64,000 nucleotides of DNA from Planctomycetota bacterium (GCA_003669585.1 QWOQ01000007.1:232694-296693); one strand, 5' to 3'; positions 11,201-20,448 are shown, numbered from the stretch's first letter. Program-made: numbers and translations. Notes: generated by a model from the letters alone, not told the origin.

Positions 11201-11755
11201 CGTCGGATGCTGCTGCACTCGACACCCATGATCAACCAGACCGTTGAAAAAATGTTTGGCTCGATTCAAGGCGCGAGCACAGCCGCCATGCAATCTCAGA
11301 TTGATTTACTCGTAAAGTCACTCGGGCAAGGATCTGGCATTCCAACAGCGGGTCGAACGATCTTTCTCTCTGCCTGTGCATCTTGTCATGTTCTCTTTAA
11401 AGAGGGCGGGCATATTGGTCCCGATCTGACGAGCCACGACCGCAGTGACCCCCGGGCGATGCTTGTGCACGTCGTCAACCCCAGCGCGGTGATTCGAGAA
11501 GGTTTTGAAAGTTCTATCATCATCACCGATGACGGTCGCGCTTTAAGCGGATTCATTGTTGAACAGGATGCTTCCTTGGTCGTACTTCGCACCGTCGACG
11601 GTCGAACAGCGTCGATTCCAAGAGATACAATCGAACAGATGCACAAAAGTCCAAAGTCACTCATGCCAGAAGGACTGCTCGATAAATTTGATGAGCAGCA
11701 AGTTCGCGATCTTTTGGCCTATCTTCGCTCGACGCAGCCGCTGGCAGCCAGATAG
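8204..11755 (+). CDS. PVC-type heme-binding CxxCH protein with N-terminal jelly-roll-like domain and HEAT repeats
   Basis: Exported protein of about 1183 residues. The ATG at 8204 follows a GAGAG element and gives a clean signal peptide (MRLFAVVFTTVFLGNCAMSA); an in-frame TTG occurs at 8165. Residues about 25-190 resemble the galactose-binding jelly roll of glycosidases and sialate esterases (KVFVEPFDAAIEVFWNGTRIGG). The membrane-bound-dehydrogenase-like beta-propeller region follows (DGDGTLDRHGIF, GPDGAIYICDFYEQRIDHASHY), then HEAT-type helical repeats, and last the Pirellula/Verrucomicrobium heme domain with CASCH at about 1058-1062 and the closing LMPEGLLDKFDEQQVRDLLAYL. It probably accepts electrons from periplasmic oxidation. 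It follows the Gfo/Idh gene closely and converges on the DUF1559 gene, 2 bases away. Confidence 0.92.
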   Translation: MRLFAVVFTTVFLGNCAMSAEPTTAHAAQVNDWKIVSVPEAFKNPPEGIGWYRGLVKLPADWSQHNLKVFVEPFDAAIEVFWNGTRIGGTGAFPPFFRSGLGGSDRFAVPPEAVRASEINLVAIRTCFRDGRTGFHVAAPVVFGDGQAIRFNGSWQYRSGDPPQGISWSSLDTPLSPIEQDVFEKIEPADVVEESLRRIDDAGPLIASLSLQQFKVADDLRIDLVVGEPEISQPLSIKWDARGRLWVSQFIQYPEPAGLRMLSRDKFLRSVYDKVPQPPPHHDRGLDRISFHEDTDGDGTLDRHGIFVDGLSLVSSFAFDSEGLWVLVPPYLLFYADKDKDDHPDGDPVIHLKGFGIEDSHSIASNLRWGPDGWLYGSQGSTVTSHVTLPDSKAAPVASLGQCIWRYDPATTRYEIFAEGGGNAFGVEFDSKGRLFSGHNGGDTRGFHYVQGGYYRKGFEKHGELSNPHAYGFFEPIKHHSAPRFTHALLIDEGGALGVRYKGSMFGVAPLQGQIVRSEIFPNGSSIATRDIDVPVSSTDSWFRPVDLQQGPDGAIYICDFYEQRIDHASHYQGRIDRERGRVWRLSAKGAPSAGPVDLTAATTDTLIELLSSANRWIRQTALLQLVWKHPAGAREKIALKLFHSDLPLQDPLGSLENECGTIDLAWAFMRLATPSEKEWLSLLSHRNNTVRAWAIRMLCDSGTVSPLIQTALIERGREESNSSVRSQLASSLRRLSEEVALPIVIEMLGTTDALPANGDITDVHVPLLLWWAIESIASSHRDELLAELLRGPLWNSAIGRVEIAPRLMRRLASGTRSDLMATATLLDSAPDSIQRDRLLEAFEKAFEGRSLSSLPNEVIAGISRAGGGSPTLRLRRGEPAALADCLRGITDDSSDRMQRLTAIDILGQTRPEGAREALLMLVRNSTDEVARRAALGSLEAWNDSRIATEILEILPALPLAVRSAALDLLASRPAWTERFLETLAAGLFSAQEVPEAVVRRMLLHSTPMINQTVEKMFGSIQGASTAAMQSQIDLLVKSLGQGSGIPTAGRTIFLSACASCHVLFKEGGHIGPDLTSHDRSDPRAMLVHVVNPSAVIREGFESSIIITDDGRALSGFIVEQDASLVVLRTVDGRTASIPRDTIEQMHKSPKSLMPEGLLDKFDEQQVRDLLAYLRSTQPLAAR

Positions 11756-11757
11756 AC

Positions 11758-12756
11758 TCAAGGTACTACGACGTTTCCGTCTGAGCGGTGCCCGAGTCGA
11801 TTGAATGTAATCTGGTCAATTGAATACGACGTGGCCCGCACCGATCCATCGGCAAACATGCAGGTGAAAATAGCCGCGTGGGCTGATCCAAAGTCGTATC
11901 CCACATCGTCTCCAAGGGTTCCGTCTCCATTTCGATCGTTGGTGTCGACGCCGGGTTGAAACCCGGTTGAACGGATCGTGTCAGGATCCCAGCCATCACT
12001 CCAGCCACGATCGTCGTGCCAGTCTCCACTGTCGTAGGCTGCTGGCCGCAATCTTTTTTCTCCAACAATCATCGTCGAGGAGAGTCCGTCAACGACCCCG
12101 CCTGATCCGAAAGGACGAGTTGAACCCGATGGTCCTGGTGGTGAGGCTTGAATGTCCCAGTCGGTGCGTATCACCACGCCATACCACTGCACATTTCCAG
12201 GAACCCGCCACGTATTGCCTTGCCAGAGCGTGTTTCCGTCATTCCACTGCCCTTCTGGACAAGGCGTTGAAGCAGCGTAATCGTTGAGATAACGAGTACC
12301 CTGACGGGTTGGCCCACGTCGACTCGGACAAAAATATCCGGGAATATTCCTCTGCTCAAGATCTGAATGCACGACGATGTCGTACGTTGCCTGTTGTTCA
12401 AGATAAGGGAGTATCTGATAGAGCCAGCTTACACCCTGTTTTTCTGGACCGTTGGGACGGCCACCGCTCGTGTAGTTTTGAATGAGTGCCCACGGAAAAT
12501 CACCACCGGTCGGATAGACGCCTCGCGCGCTTTCGATATTCGCAAAAGCGAGTCCAATTTGTTTGAGTTTGTTTGAACAGCTCGATCGCCTCGCGCTTTC
12601 TCGCGCGGCCTGAACCGCTGGAAGCAGCAGGCCGACAAGAACTCCAATAATTGCAATCACGACCAGCAGTTCCACGAGCGTAAAGCCCCGGCGCCGATCT
12701 GTTTGAAAGTCTTTTTGAGCGCCTCGTGGCTTGTACCAACATGATATTTTTTTCAT
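11758..12756 (-). CDS. DUF1559 family pseudopilin-like protein
   Basis: A 332-residue member of the DUF1559 family, one of the most expanded planctomycete families. After a short basic leader comes a type IV prepilin processing site and hydrophobic helix (GFTLVELLVVIAIIGVLVG, from about residue 24), so the protein should be cleaved and methylated by a prepilin peptidase and built into a pseudopilus or held at the inner membrane. The family motif NKLKQIGLAF follows the helix, and the C-terminus has the H-X9-DG signature (His of FGSAHAAIF to the DG of FADGSV). A strong AGGAGG lies eight bases before the ATG. It shares its strand with the small lipoprotein gene upstream, and such DUF1559-lipoprotein pairs recur in planctomycetes. 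The individual function is unknown. Confidence 0.94.
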   Translation of the reverse strand: MKKISCWYKPRGAQKDFQTDRRRGFTLVELLVVIAIIGVLVGLLLPAVQAARESARRSSCSNKLKQIGLAFANIESARGVYPTGGDFPWALIQNYTSGGRPNGPEKQGVSWLYQILPYLEQQATYDIVVHSDLEQRNIPGYFCPSRRGPTRQGTRYLNDYAASTPCPEGQWNDGNTLWQGNTWRVPGNVQWYGVVIRTDWDIQASPPGPSGSTRPFGSGGVVDGLSSTMIVGEKRLRPAAYDSGDWHDDRGWSDGWDPDTIRSTGFQPGVDTNDRNGDGTLGDDVGYDFGSAHAAIFTCMFADGSVRATSYSIDQITFNRLGHRSDGNVVVP

Positions 12757-12832
12757 ATCACAAACCTCCTCGAAGAGTGATCACTGCTCTCCACAACAAA
12801 TCGTCTTTTGAGCCATTTTATTTTGAACTCCA

Positions 12833-13276
12833 CTACGGTGCCGATGGCACCAGTTTCTGAAACCGAGCCTCGTCGACTTCCTCGACACCACCAAGTGAAC
12901 TGGCAACCAGTCGCTTATCTCCAACACCAGTCTGCTCATAGGCAATAATCGGCACACCTCCAGGACCCTCTGGAGGGCCTTTTGGGAAGCCGTAGAGAAT
13001 CGTATAGGGCTGATGATCTCGCGGGGAAACGAGTATTTCATCAATTGATTTGACGTTAAATGAAAGAAGTTCGCTGGCCGGTAAGGCATCAAGAAACTTC
13101 CGAAATTCTGATTCCTTTTCTGGCGGTTTCCCTCTGTGTTGGGACTGATAGCGTCCGTAGAAGACCGCCAGTGGCTTGAGTCCCGATGACTCCGTGACAG
13201 AAGGCGACAAGCCTCTGCTACACCCCACAACGAGAAGCAGGCAGACTAAAACTGTTAACAATGCGATCCGTTTCAC
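12833..13276 (-). CDS. Small predicted lipoprotein
   Basis: A 147-residue protein of unknown function. The GTG start is preceded by a G-rich stretch that can act as ribosome binding site, and the N-terminus is a clear lipoprotein signal: KRIALLTVLVCLLLVVGC, with lipobox VVGC and Cys at about residue 19. The rest is small, polar and mixed in predicted structure, with no enzyme motif (AVFYGRYQSQHRGKPP, QPYTILYG). The sequence from GRYQSQHRGKPP resembles the small lipoproteins that often sit beside DUF1559 genes in planctomycetes. It lies about 76 bases upstream of the DUF1559 gene on the same strand and is probably co-transcribed. A partner role in pseudopilus or envelope assembly is inference. 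Confidence 0.8.
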   Translation of the reverse strand: MKRIALLTVLVCLLLVVGCSRGLSPSVTESSGLKPLAVFYGRYQSQHRGKPPEKESEFRKFLDALPASELLSFNVKSIDEILVSPRDHQPYTILYGFPKGPPEGPGGVPIIAYEQTGVGDKRLVASSLGGVEEVDEARFQKLVPSAP

Positions 13277-13600
13277 GCCCCCAGTCCCCCCTTTTTGAAC
13301 AATGCAGCTCTTTATTCACAACTGCCCACAGCATGACGTGGAAACGATTTCATGTCGAGTGATCTCAAATTTTTAGTGTTGAACACTTCTATTTTGAAGG
13401 CTTTTTTGCCACTTGTGACCATTGCAGTCGCACGATGATTCCACAGATCTTTTTAGTTTTCTCTTCGATGACCTGTCTGCTGCCGCTTTTCAATAGCCGA
13501 TCCATGGTTCCCAACGATAGGATTCTCTCCTTCGATGCTCAAAGCAGAGAATTCGAATAAACGCATTCTCACTTTCACACACATTTGAACAGCACTTGAA
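13277..13600. other. Intergenic stretch without recognised feature
   Basis: About 320 bases between the divergent lipoprotein and ceramidase-fusion genes. It must carry both promoters. I see T-rich tracts but no RNA gene, repeat or convincing operator. Confidence 0.4.
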
Positions 13601-16600
13601 ATGAATTCACCGAGACCTCCCAGGGGAAACAAAAACCGCATCATGAAAATTATCCGTTCCTCATTCATGATGACGTGGGACGAAGGCTGTGCGACGACCA
13701 CTGCGTTTGCGTTGTATGCTCTTCTCATCACTTTTTTGGCATCGTCGAACATTGCTGTCGGCGGTCCCTTGCAGGCTGCTGCGAGTGCCGTTGATATCTC
13801 ACCCGATCTTCCTGTATCGCTCAACGGCGGCATGTCGGACCAAATCGCGACAGCCATCAACGATCCATTGCATGCTCGAGCGCTCGTGCTTTTTGATGGT
13901 GTGACAAAGCTTGCGCTGGTTGAATGTGATAGCTGCATGATTCCGCGTTTGATCGTCGATGCTGCCATCGCTCTGATTGAAAACCAGACCGACATTGGTT
14001 CCGATTCGATTCTTATTGGCGCCACACACGCCCACTCCACACCAACGGTGGCGGGAGTTTTTCAAAGCGAACCCGATCCCCACTACGTCCAAAAAATGGT
14101 TGACGGAATTGTTCTCGCAGTGCTTGAGGCCAACTCGCGACTAGAACCAGCAAAGCTCGGATGGGCCGTTGCAAGCGAGCCAGACCAAGTCTTCAATCGG
14201 CGCTGGCATCTCAAAAATAATGTACTCAACACCGATCCCTTCGGGCGAACCAGCGACAAAGTGCGTACGAATCCTGCTGCGGGCGGTAACGATCTGATCG
14301 CGCCAGCAGGGCCTGTCGATCCCGATGTTACGGTGCTCTCCGTGGTTGCAGCAGACGATCGACCAATCGCACTTTTTGCCAATTATTCGCTCCACTATGT
14401 TGGCGGAGTGCCTGGAAACACCGTGTCGGCAGATTACTTCGGGCGGTTTGCGCATCATCTTGCTTCTCTGCTCGATGCGGAGCATGTCAACCCGCCATTT
14501 GTACCGATTCTTACCAACGGTTCGAGTGGGGATATTAATAACATCTCGTTTTTGAAGCCGCATGTCCCCACTGCTTCTTTGGAACGCATCGACATCGTTT
14601 CAAGAGCGGTTGCGGCAGCGGCCGTCGATGCTCGACGGCGAATCGATCACACATCAGACGTTGTTCTCGATGTGCGTCGCAAAGATTTGGACCTCGGTGT
14701 ACGACGACCGACAAGCATGGAAGTCAGTCGCGCTCGAGACATTCTGACGGCGGCGAGAGGACGAGAGCTCCGAGGACTCGATGAGATTTACGCGAGAGAG
14801 ACCCTGCTTTTAGCCGATTGGCCGGAAAAGGTGAATGTTGCGGTGCGCGCCATTCGTATCGGCGAACTTGCAATCGTAACGATTCCCTGTGAAGTGTTTG
14901 TAGAAGTTGGCCTTGAGATCAAACGCCGCAGTCCGTTTTCGCCTACCTGTATTTGGTCTCTGGCAGGTGGATACCACGGATACCTGCCGACTGAAAAACA
15001 CCATTCTCTCGGTGGCTATGAAACATGGCGGGCGCGATCGAGTTATCTGGAAGAATCTGCTGCAAAAACAATTGTTGATGTGCTCGCTGGCTTTCTTGAT
15101 GAATTCGATCGCACTCGCACTGCTTCCAAAACCAATTCTCTGTCAAAGCACATCGTTTCTGATTCGCAGCCTCTTGTTCCAGAAACCGTTCCTGATCCTG
15201 CTGCCTCACTCAAGCAGATGAATCTCCCAGAGGATTTTACTATCGAACTCGTCGCATGCGAACCGGCGGTCATCGATCCGGTGGCCGTGACATTCGATCA
15301 CACCGGTCGCCCGTACGTCGTGGAATACCGAGACTATCCGCTCGGCCCTCCTGCTGGAGAAAAGCCTCTTTCGCGAGTGGTGCGGCTCGACGATCTCGAT
15401 GGCGACAGCGTGTATGAAAGCTCCACGGTGGCCATTGATAACTTATCGTTTGCCCAAGGAATTCTTGCTCTCGACGGTGGACTGCTCGTCACCGCAGCGC
15501 CCGACATTCTGTTGTTTCACGATCGCGATGGCGATGGCCGATTTGAGGAGCGACGTGTCGTGGCCACAGGACTTCCCGCAAAAAATCCGCAACTGCGGGC
15601 CGCCTGTCCAAAGCGCGGAATCGACAACTGGGTTTCAATTACCGGTGGTCTTTCGGGAGGATCGGTGAATCATCCAAATGCACCCAAGGAGTCTGCTGTT
15701 TCAATTGATCGACGAGATTTTCGAATCGATCTGGCGAGTGGTCGAATTGAGCCAATCACTGGAGTGGGTCAGTTTGGAAACGCATTTGACTCAATCGGGA
15801 GGCGATACACCTCGAGCAATCGAAACCCATCTATGGTCAATCGTTTTTCAGTTGCGTCTCTTGCCAGAAATGATCTTGTTGACGTGGGTTCAGGCTTTGA
15901 AGATGCCTCGCCGTTTGGAGCCGATAGCCGTGTTTATCCGATCGCTCACACGAAAGCGACGGCTGCCTCGCACACCGGCACTCACACCTCTGCCTGCGGC
16001 ATTGAAATTTTTCGTGGCGACCTCCTCGGACAAGAGACGGTGGGCGACATCTTTGTCTGTGAACCTGTATCCCACCTGGTCACACGCAGACGTCCGCAGT
16101 ATTCAGGTTCAAGCATTTCATCTCGGCACGTGGAACCCGATGGAACCGATTTTCTTGCCTCCACAGATTCTTTTTTTTCACCTGTTTTTGCATCTACAGC
16201 GCCAGATGGTTCCCTCTGGATCTGCGACATGTGCCGTGGCAGCGTCGAACATCCAGACTACATGCCTCCCGGTCTGGCCGAAACGCTCGACTTGCGACGC
16301 GGAGACAATGCGGGACGGATCTGGAGAATTCGAAAGAAAGACTCGCTCGTTCGGCCGTGGTCTGCTCCGATAAACGCCACAATGGCGGCAGCACTCCTCC
16401 ATGATCCCAACGGCTGGCGGCGTGACACTGCGCAGCGACTGCTCGTTGAACATCGTTTTCCAGATGCCGCCGAGGCAGTCATACCTCTGCTCGAACCAGA
16501 TGCCTCTGCCTTGGCTACGCTGCACGCACTCTGGACACTCGAAGGACTCGGAGAACTGACCGGAGATCAAATTCGATTGGCAGCATCGAGCAAGCACACA

Positions 16601-18136
16601 ATCATTCGAGAAACATCCGCTCGACTGGTCTCTGAGGCCGTTGGCCTGCGGGCTTCCTCAAAAACATCTCATAACCCTCGCACCATGGCCGAAGTCTCTG
16701 TCGACGAACAGGCGGCACGCGAGACGCTTCGTGGCATTATCGCCCTCGAACTTTGCCGCGACAGCGACGCGATGGTGCGTTTTTCGGCAGTCCTCGCCGC
16801 TGGCGGATCTCACGACGCTCGTGCAACGCTCGCCCTGAGCAACGCGGCAACTGATCCATCCCTTGATCTTTGGATAGGTCGCGCGATTGCAAGTGGCGCT
16901 CTTGCTCGGGCTTCATTGATTGTGACATCGATTGCAAAGGAGTCGATTGATGAAACTCCCGAGCGACTTTTTCTCATCGAGACTCTTGGCGCCACTGCAG
17001 CGGGACGATCTGAGACTGACTGCCCTGACACTTTGCCACTGCTCGATTTTCTGGCTTATCGCGCGCAAGAAAAGAGCATCTCATGGATTGACATCGCTGC
17101 ACTGAGTGGGCTTCTGACACGCCGTTTGTCGGCGGTCCAACAATCGCCTTCTTTTATCAGCGTGACACTTCCACACATCGTGGCCGCTGCTGAAAATATT
17201 TCTCGTTCAAGCAAATCCTCTCTCAGTTCTCGCTGCTGCGCGGTGCGATTGCTTGGAAGTGTTTTGCGCATGGGCGAGATCATCTCGCCGGAGATTCGCT
17301 CGAATGTATCCGAGTCGTTGCATTTCTCGGTTGGATCTCAAGAACCTGCGGAGATCCAATCGCTGGCGGTATCGATGCTGGTGCGTGGTGGAGGCACAAG
17401 CGATTTCGATCAGATTCTCGCGGGCTTGAGCCAGCTTGAGTGGTCGGTGCGCGATGCGGCAGTATCGACGATGCTCGATCGAGCACCGTCGATTGGACCG
17501 TTGCTTGCCTCTGTTGAAGCCGGGATCAATTCTCCGTCGATGATTCCTTTGCAGCGACGGGCCGCACTTGAAAAATCTGCCGATGAATCGATCAGAAATG
17601 CTGCCATTAGAATTTTTGGGGCTGCAACCGGTGCGGTATCGGCCGAGACTCTGGCTGACTTTGTTTCCAAGGCTCACGATGGGGGGGATTTTCTTCGAGG
17701 GCAGGCTCTGTTTCTCAAGCAGTGTGCAAACTGTCATCGGATTTCTGATGCAGGACATTCCGTTGGCCCAGATCTCGCCGAAGCAGCCGATCGACCTCCC
17801 CAACGGCTTGTCAGCGATATTCTTGAACCCAATCGCGCCGTTGAATCGAGGTGGCAGTCAACGATTGTTATCACCAACCAAGGAGAAGCTCTCGAAGGAC
17901 TTCTCACCTCAAGTGGATCAGATTCGGTGATTCTTCAGCGTCCAGGCGGTGAACGAAATATTGTGGCCCGCGCTGACATTGATTCGGTGACATCAACCGG
18001 TCGTTCACTCATGCCAGATGGATTTGGAAAACAGCTTTCAACAACCGACATGGCCGACCTCATCACATTTCTCAAGTCTCGAAAACTTCCCCCTGTCAGT
18101 CGAAACAGTAACGTGTCGTTACAAATCACTCAGTAG
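13601..18136 (+). CDS. Neutral-ceramidase-like domain fused to PVC-type heme-binding CxxCH protein
   Basis: Very large exported protein, up to 1511 residues; an internal ATG at 13643 gives a shorter leader. A hydrophobic N-terminus (FALYALLITFLASSNIAVGG) is followed, over about residues 50-500, by a domain resembling neutral/alkaline non-lysosomal ceramidases: AAASAVDISPDLPVSLNGG, ILIGATHAHSTPTVAG with the Zn-ligand histidines, and NGSSGDINNISF. From about residue 545 the planctomycete propeller begins (LPEDFTIELVACEPAVIDPV, VRLDDLDGDSVYESSTV, PDGSLWICDMCRGSVEHPDYMP), then HEAT repeats, then the terminal heme domain with CANCH at about 1375-1379 and SLMPDGFG near the end. Ceramidase-like domains hydrolyse amide bonds of ceramide-type lipids; here the substrate is unknown. 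The fusion implies hydrolysis and electron transfer in one periplasmic protein. Confidence 0.88.
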   Translation: MNSPRPPRGNKNRIMKIIRSSFMMTWDEGCATTTAFALYALLITFLASSNIAVGGPLQAAASAVDISPDLPVSLNGGMSDQIATAINDPLHARALVLFDGVTKLALVECDSCMIPRLIVDAAIALIENQTDIGSDSILIGATHAHSTPTVAGVFQSEPDPHYVQKMVDGIVLAVLEANSRLEPAKLGWAVASEPDQVFNRRWHLKNNVLNTDPFGRTSDKVRTNPAAGGNDLIAPAGPVDPDVTVLSVVAADDRPIALFANYSLHYVGGVPGNTVSADYFGRFAHHLASLLDAEHVNPPFVPILTNGSSGDINNISFLKPHVPTASLERIDIVSRAVAAAAVDARRRIDHTSDVVLDVRRKDLDLGVRRPTSMEVSRARDILTAARGRELRGLDEIYARETLLLADWPEKVNVAVRAIRIGELAIVTIPCEVFVEVGLEIKRRSPFSPTCIWSLAGGYHGYLPTEKHHSLGGYETWRARSSYLEESAAKTIVDVLAGFLDEFDRTRTASKTNSLSKHIVSDSQPLVPETVPDPAASLKQMNLPEDFTIELVACEPAVIDPVAVTFDHTGRPYVVEYRDYPLGPPAGEKPLSRVVRLDDLDGDSVYESSTVAIDNLSFAQGILALDGGLLVTAAPDILLFHDRDGDGRFEERRVVATGLPAKNPQLRAACPKRGIDNWVSITGGLSGGSVNHPNAPKESAVSIDRRDFRIDLASGRIEPITGVGQFGNAFDSIGRRYTSSNRNPSMVNRFSVASLARNDLVDVGSGFEDASPFGADSRVYPIAHTKATAASHTGTHTSACGIEIFRGDLLGQETVGDIFVCEPVSHLVTRRRPQYSGSSISSRHVEPDGTDFLASTDSFFSPVFASTAPDGSLWICDMCRGSVEHPDYMPPGLAETLDLRRGDNAGRIWRIRKKDSLVRPWSAPINATMAAALLHDPNGWRRDTAQRLLVEHRFPDAAEAVIPLLEPDASALATLHALWTLEGLGELTGDQIRLAASSKHTIIRETSARLVSEAVGLRASSKTSHNPRTMAEVSVDEQAARETLRGIIALELCRDSDAMVRFSAVLAAGGSHDARATLALSNAATDPSLDLWIGRAIASGALARASLIVTSIAKESIDETPERLFLIETLGATAAGRSETDCPDTLPLLDFLAYRAQEKSISWIDIAALSGLLTRRLSAVQQSPSFISVTLPHIVAAAENISRSSKSSLSSRCCAVRLLGSVLRMGEIISPEIRSNVSESLHFSVGSQEPAEIQSLAVSMLVRGGGTSDFDQILAGLSQLEWSVRDAAVSTMLDRAPSIGPLLASVEAGINSPSMIPLQRRAALEKSADESIRNAAIRIFGAATGAVSAETLADFVSKAHDGGDFLRGQALFLKQCANCHRISDAGHSVGPDLAEAADRPPQRLVSDILEPNRAVESRWQSTIVITNQGEALEGLLTSSGSDSVILQRPGGERNIVARADIDSVTSTGRSLMPDGFGKQLSTTDMADLITFLKSRKLPPVSRNSNVSLQITQ

Positions 18137-18183
18137 TTTATTCGTTGATATGAAATAGCCCTTATCACTTCTGGAGTCGATCC

Positions 18184-20448
18184 ATGATTTATGTTCGTTC
18201 GTATACGGTGTCCTGCTTTGTTGTGATGGTGCTCTTTTTTTCACAGAGCGTTCTTTTCATTGTGAAGCCGAGTCATGCGGCGGAATATTCAAGGATTCTT
18301 CCCCAAGGCACACTTCCTGCTGACAGTCGCATTGCGCCGCCGCGAACCGTTGATTCTTATCATCCATTTCAACCGGTCGATTCACCAGCGGCATGGGAGC
18401 TACGTCGAGAGGAAATCCGACGACGCATTCTTGTTGGTGCAGGGCTTTGGCCCATGCCGGCCAAAACACCACTGAATTCATCGATGTACGGAACGATTGA
18501 TCGGGGTGACTACACGGTTGAGAAAGTTTCATTTGAATCAATTCCAGGACACTTCGTCACCGGAAGTCTCTATCGTCCAAAAACACCCAAGCCCGAAAAG
18601 GGTTATCCGGGAGTGCTTTGTCCTCACGGTCACTGGGCCGATGGACGCTTTTATGACTCGGGAGAGAAACAGTCTCTTAATGAGATCGCCCATGGATCAG
18701 AACGATTTCTTTGCGGCGCTCGCAGTCCACTGCAGGCTCGGTGCGTGCAACTTGCGAGAATGGGATGCATTGTTTTTCACTACGACATGCTTGGCAACGC
18801 TGATTCGATTCAGTTTCCCGAGCATCGCCACGGCCCCCGCGAGAGTCTCGACGGCCACTCACTCGGGACATGGGGCTTTGCCAGTCAGGAAGGGGCGGCT
18901 CGACTGCAGACCAATTTCGGACTGCAGACACTCAACAGCATTCGTTCACTCGACTTCTTGCTTGAACGCGGTGATGTCGATCCAGCGAAACTTCTCGTGA
19001 CAGGAGCTAGTGGTGGCGGCACACAGACCATGATTCTCTCAGCCATCGATCCGCGGGTCACCGCATCGTTTCCGTGCGTGATGGTGTCAACTTCAATGCA
19101 GGGTGGATGCACCTGTGAGAACACCCATTTGCTGCGTGTTGGACAGGGCAATATTGAAATTGCAGCAGCCTCGGCACCGCGTCCGATGGGCATGACGGCG
19201 GCCGATGACTGGACCAAGGAACTCAAAACAAAAGGCTGGCCCGATATTGATCGCATCTATGAGATGGTCAAGGCCAAAGGGATGGCCGAAGCACATTTCG
19301 ACATTCATTTTCCTCACAATTACAACCATGTGTCGCGAACGCACATGTACCAGTTTGCCAACCGCCATCTATCGCTTGGGCTTCCCACGCCGGTACTCGA
19401 ACGTGAGTTTGAGAAACTTTCCCGAGAGGAGCTTTCTGTCTGGGATGCTTCCCATCCTCGCCCTTCCGGTGATGCTGTGGGAGAAACCCACGAACGGGCG
19501 ATTTGTCAATTGTGGACCGATGATTCTTCGAAGCAAATTGATCCACTGCTTCAACCTGACAATTCCGAATCGCTTGCCACGTCTCGCGAAGTTCTTGGAG
19601 GAGCGTGGAACGTGCTCATTCGACGATCGCTCCCCACAAGTGACGCGATTGATTTTTCGCTGGTTTCAAAGACCAAGGAAACCACACATTTGATTCTGAA
19701 AGGACTTGTGCGCAACACCAAACACAAAGAAGAGATTCCGACTTTATTTTTACATCCTGAAAAAGCCAATGGTCGCGTTGTACTTTGGCTTTCATCGCAG
19801 GGCAAAGCAGGTCTTTTTGATGGTGGCGTTCTTCGTCCCGAGGTCAAGCGGCTGCTCGGCGGCGGAATCAGCGTGATGGCCGCTGACCTGTACGGACAAG
19901 GGGAATTCATTTCCGATCACAGCATGACCTTGGCGAATCCACAGGTGCACTATCCCGGTCCAAATGAAAAACCGGAGGATTCCTGGCGTCGCGACAGCGT
20001 TTATTACTATGGATACAACGACTCGCTCTATGCCCGTCGCGTTCATGATGTTCTTACACTGATCGCCTTTGCAAAATGCCAAGAGAATTATCCGGCTCGA
20101 GAGGTCTCACTGGTGGCTCTTGCCGATGCCGGCCACTGGGCCAGCGCAGCCCGTGCGGTGAATCCTTCGGCAGTCGATCGTGCCGTCATCGATGTGCACG
20201 GCTTTCGGTTTGGAAATCTTTCAACGGTCTGGCACGCCGATTTTCAGCCAGGCGCAGTGAAGTACGGAGACATCACCGGTCTGCTTACCCTCGGCGCACC
20301 CGGCCAACTGATGCTGGCCGATCCTGATCCACAACTTCGAGATCGAGTCACAAAAACCTACCAAGCTGCTGGTAAATCAAACGCCCTCAAAGTCTCCGAA
20401 ACATTCTCTACCGATGGCGCTGACTGGATCAGTTTTCTGCTTCAGTGA
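18184..20448 (+). CDS. Exported alpha/beta hydrolase with two hydrolase-like halves (acetylxylan-esterase-like)
   Basis: A 754-residue protein with an N-terminal signal (VSCFVVMVLFFSQSVLFIV). The first half is an acetylxylan esterase or dienelactone-hydrolase-like alpha/beta hydrolase: YPGVLCPHGHWADGRFY for the oxyanion region, and the nucleophile elbow TGASGGGTQT with Ser at about residue 277. The second half (from about 500) resembles the same fold (VVLWLSSQGKAG, GISVMAADLYGQGEF), but where a G-x-S-x-G elbow would be expected it has VALADAGHWASAARAV with no clear nucleophile Ser, so it is probably inactive or binding. An esterase role on acylated polysaccharide is plausible. It lies 47 bases after the ceramidase fusion gene on the same strand, likely one operon, and converges on the MFS gene. 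Confidence 0.82.
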   Translation: MIYVRSYTVSCFVVMVLFFSQSVLFIVKPSHAAEYSRILPQGTLPADSRIAPPRTVDSYHPFQPVDSPAAWELRREEIRRRILVGAGLWPMPAKTPLNSSMYGTIDRGDYTVEKVSFESIPGHFVTGSLYRPKTPKPEKGYPGVLCPHGHWADGRFYDSGEKQSLNEIAHGSERFLCGARSPLQARCVQLARMGCIVFHYDMLGNADSIQFPEHRHGPRESLDGHSLGTWGFASQEGAARLQTNFGLQTLNSIRSLDFLLERGDVDPAKLLVTGASGGGTQTMILSAIDPRVTASFPCVMVSTSMQGGCTCENTHLLRVGQGNIEIAAASAPRPMGMTAADDWTKELKTKGWPDIDRIYEMVKAKGMAEAHFDIHFPHNYNHVSRTHMYQFANRHLSLGLPTPVLEREFEKLSREELSVWDASHPRPSGDAVGETHERAICQLWTDDSSKQIDPLLQPDNSESLATSREVLGGAWNVLIRRSLPTSDAIDFSLVSKTKETTHLILKGLVRNTKHKEEIPTLFLHPEKANGRVVLWLSSQGKAGLFDGGVLRPEVKRLLGGGISVMAADLYGQGEFISDHSMTLANPQVHYPGPNEKPEDSWRRDSVYYYGYNDSLYARRVHDVLTLIAFAKCQENYPAREVSLVALADAGHWASAARAVNPSAVDRAVIDVHGFRFGNLSTVWHADFQPGAVKYGDITGLLTLGAPGQLMLADPDPQLRDRVTKTYQAAGKSNALKVSETFSTDGADWISFLLQ

